A DNA stretch of 64,000 bases from Candidatus Brachythrix odensensis. Its GTDB lineage: Bacteria; Chloroflexota; Anaerolineae; J036; Brachytrichaceae. Of this stretch, positions 63,830 to 64,000 are shown one piece after another. The DNA lies in assembly GCA_016714465.1 (NCBI GenBank), contig JADKDT010000003.1:124001-188000 (forward strand), given 5' to 3'. The translations under genes were made by a program, and so were the position numbers. Below the pieces are notes generated by a model, which did no database searches, was not told the DNA's origin, and was given only the letters and a program-made list of their open reading frames with translations. Each line of letters opens with the position of its first letter. Position 1 is the first letter of the stretch.

Positions 63830-64000
63830 GACCTCGACCGCCGAGCGACGCGATAAATCCTGACTTGCGCTGGCGGGGCATATTCCGCATCCCCACCGCT
63901 CGCAAGGTGGGCGGCGACTACACGGCCGGGGCGTTCTTTGTCACGTGGTGTGTCAAGGGTCGCGTGGAGTGCCTGGCCCGCATCGACGAGGGTCAATCAT
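63830..64000 (+). other. Right-edge stretch, possible start of a coding region
   Basis: The plus frame reads NPDLRWRGIFRIPTARKVGG and then DYTAGAFFVTWCVKGRVECL, with no stop to the window end. No canonical start codon precedes it after the stop of the VOC gene; only an ATA codon is at hand. It may be a partial gene whose N terminus is displaced by an indel, or chance. No strong claim. Confidence 0.3.

Overview
The window is GC-rich, protein-dense bacterial chromosome with no rRNA, tRNA, phage or CRISPR that I could find. Gene content suggests a member of the Chloroflexota (Anaerolineae-like). It has a BTAD/NB-ARC/TPR activator, a very large SdrD_B-repeat adhesin, secreted proteins ending in a YLPL/FLPI-type tail, a UMF1-family transporter, a UgtP/MGDG-synthase-like glycosyltransferase and a malate dehydrogenase of the LDH-like type. 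This assignment is inference from gene families; no marker phylogeny was possible.

Layout. 1-7830 (minus) is one giant exported beta-helix plus SdrD_B-repeat protein that runs off the left edge. 8.5-12.7 kb holds a CaiB-type CoA-transferase, a secreted three-repeat protein, an M35 metallopeptidase and a DUF421 remnant. 13.0-16.1 kb is a plus-strand cluster: a His/Glu-rich tethered protein, a Pro-Gln-rich tethered protein, a two-heme ferric-reductase-like membrane protein and ApbE. 16.0-23.2 kb has a glycosidase, a class A PBP overlapping an ECF transporter (EcfT, double EcfA), and a convergent S component. 23.4-26.5 kb is a minus operon (SDR, M20 peptidase, P1 peptidase). 26.6-29.9 kb has an ATP-grasp enzyme and a two-gene complex-I-like membrane pair. 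30-45.7 kb is a mosaic of housekeeping and membrane genes (LRR lipoprotein, UMF1 transporter, TIM-barrel protein, orphan response regulator, YigZ, M20 dipeptidase, aldo/keto reductase, major sigma factor, glycosyltransferase, mdh, helicase-associated protein, lipoprotein). 45.8-53.5 kb has yebC, ruvC, a VOC protein, a BaiN-type flavoprotein, a 1.2-kaa conserved protein and a ParB-like protein. 53.7-59.5 kb has the BTAD activator, phosphofructokinase and a GNAT protein. 59.5-63.9 kb has a Fur-family regulator next to a cbiMQO Co/Ni ECF transporter, an AlkD-like glycosylase and a VOC protein.

Two genome-wide patterns stand out. First, nearly every intergenic space holds a long, (near-)perfect inverted repeat. 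One class (about 40-55 bp, arms of 19-26 bp, often a GNA triloop, no U-tract) sits 3-22 nt from stop codons, including most convergent junctions, so these look like bidirectional terminators. Other classes (purine-arm/pyrimidine-arm repeats, ATCTGCGTAATCTGCGGAT-like repeats, CGGATTTCACGGAAC-like repeats) mostly lie between divergent genes.

Second, at least nine genes or gene ends show single-base frame changes, where the expected continuation, often with an exact ATGA or abutting junction, lies in another frame. This is more consistent with indel errors in the assembly than with nine pseudogenes, and several ORFs should be read as fragments of longer genes.
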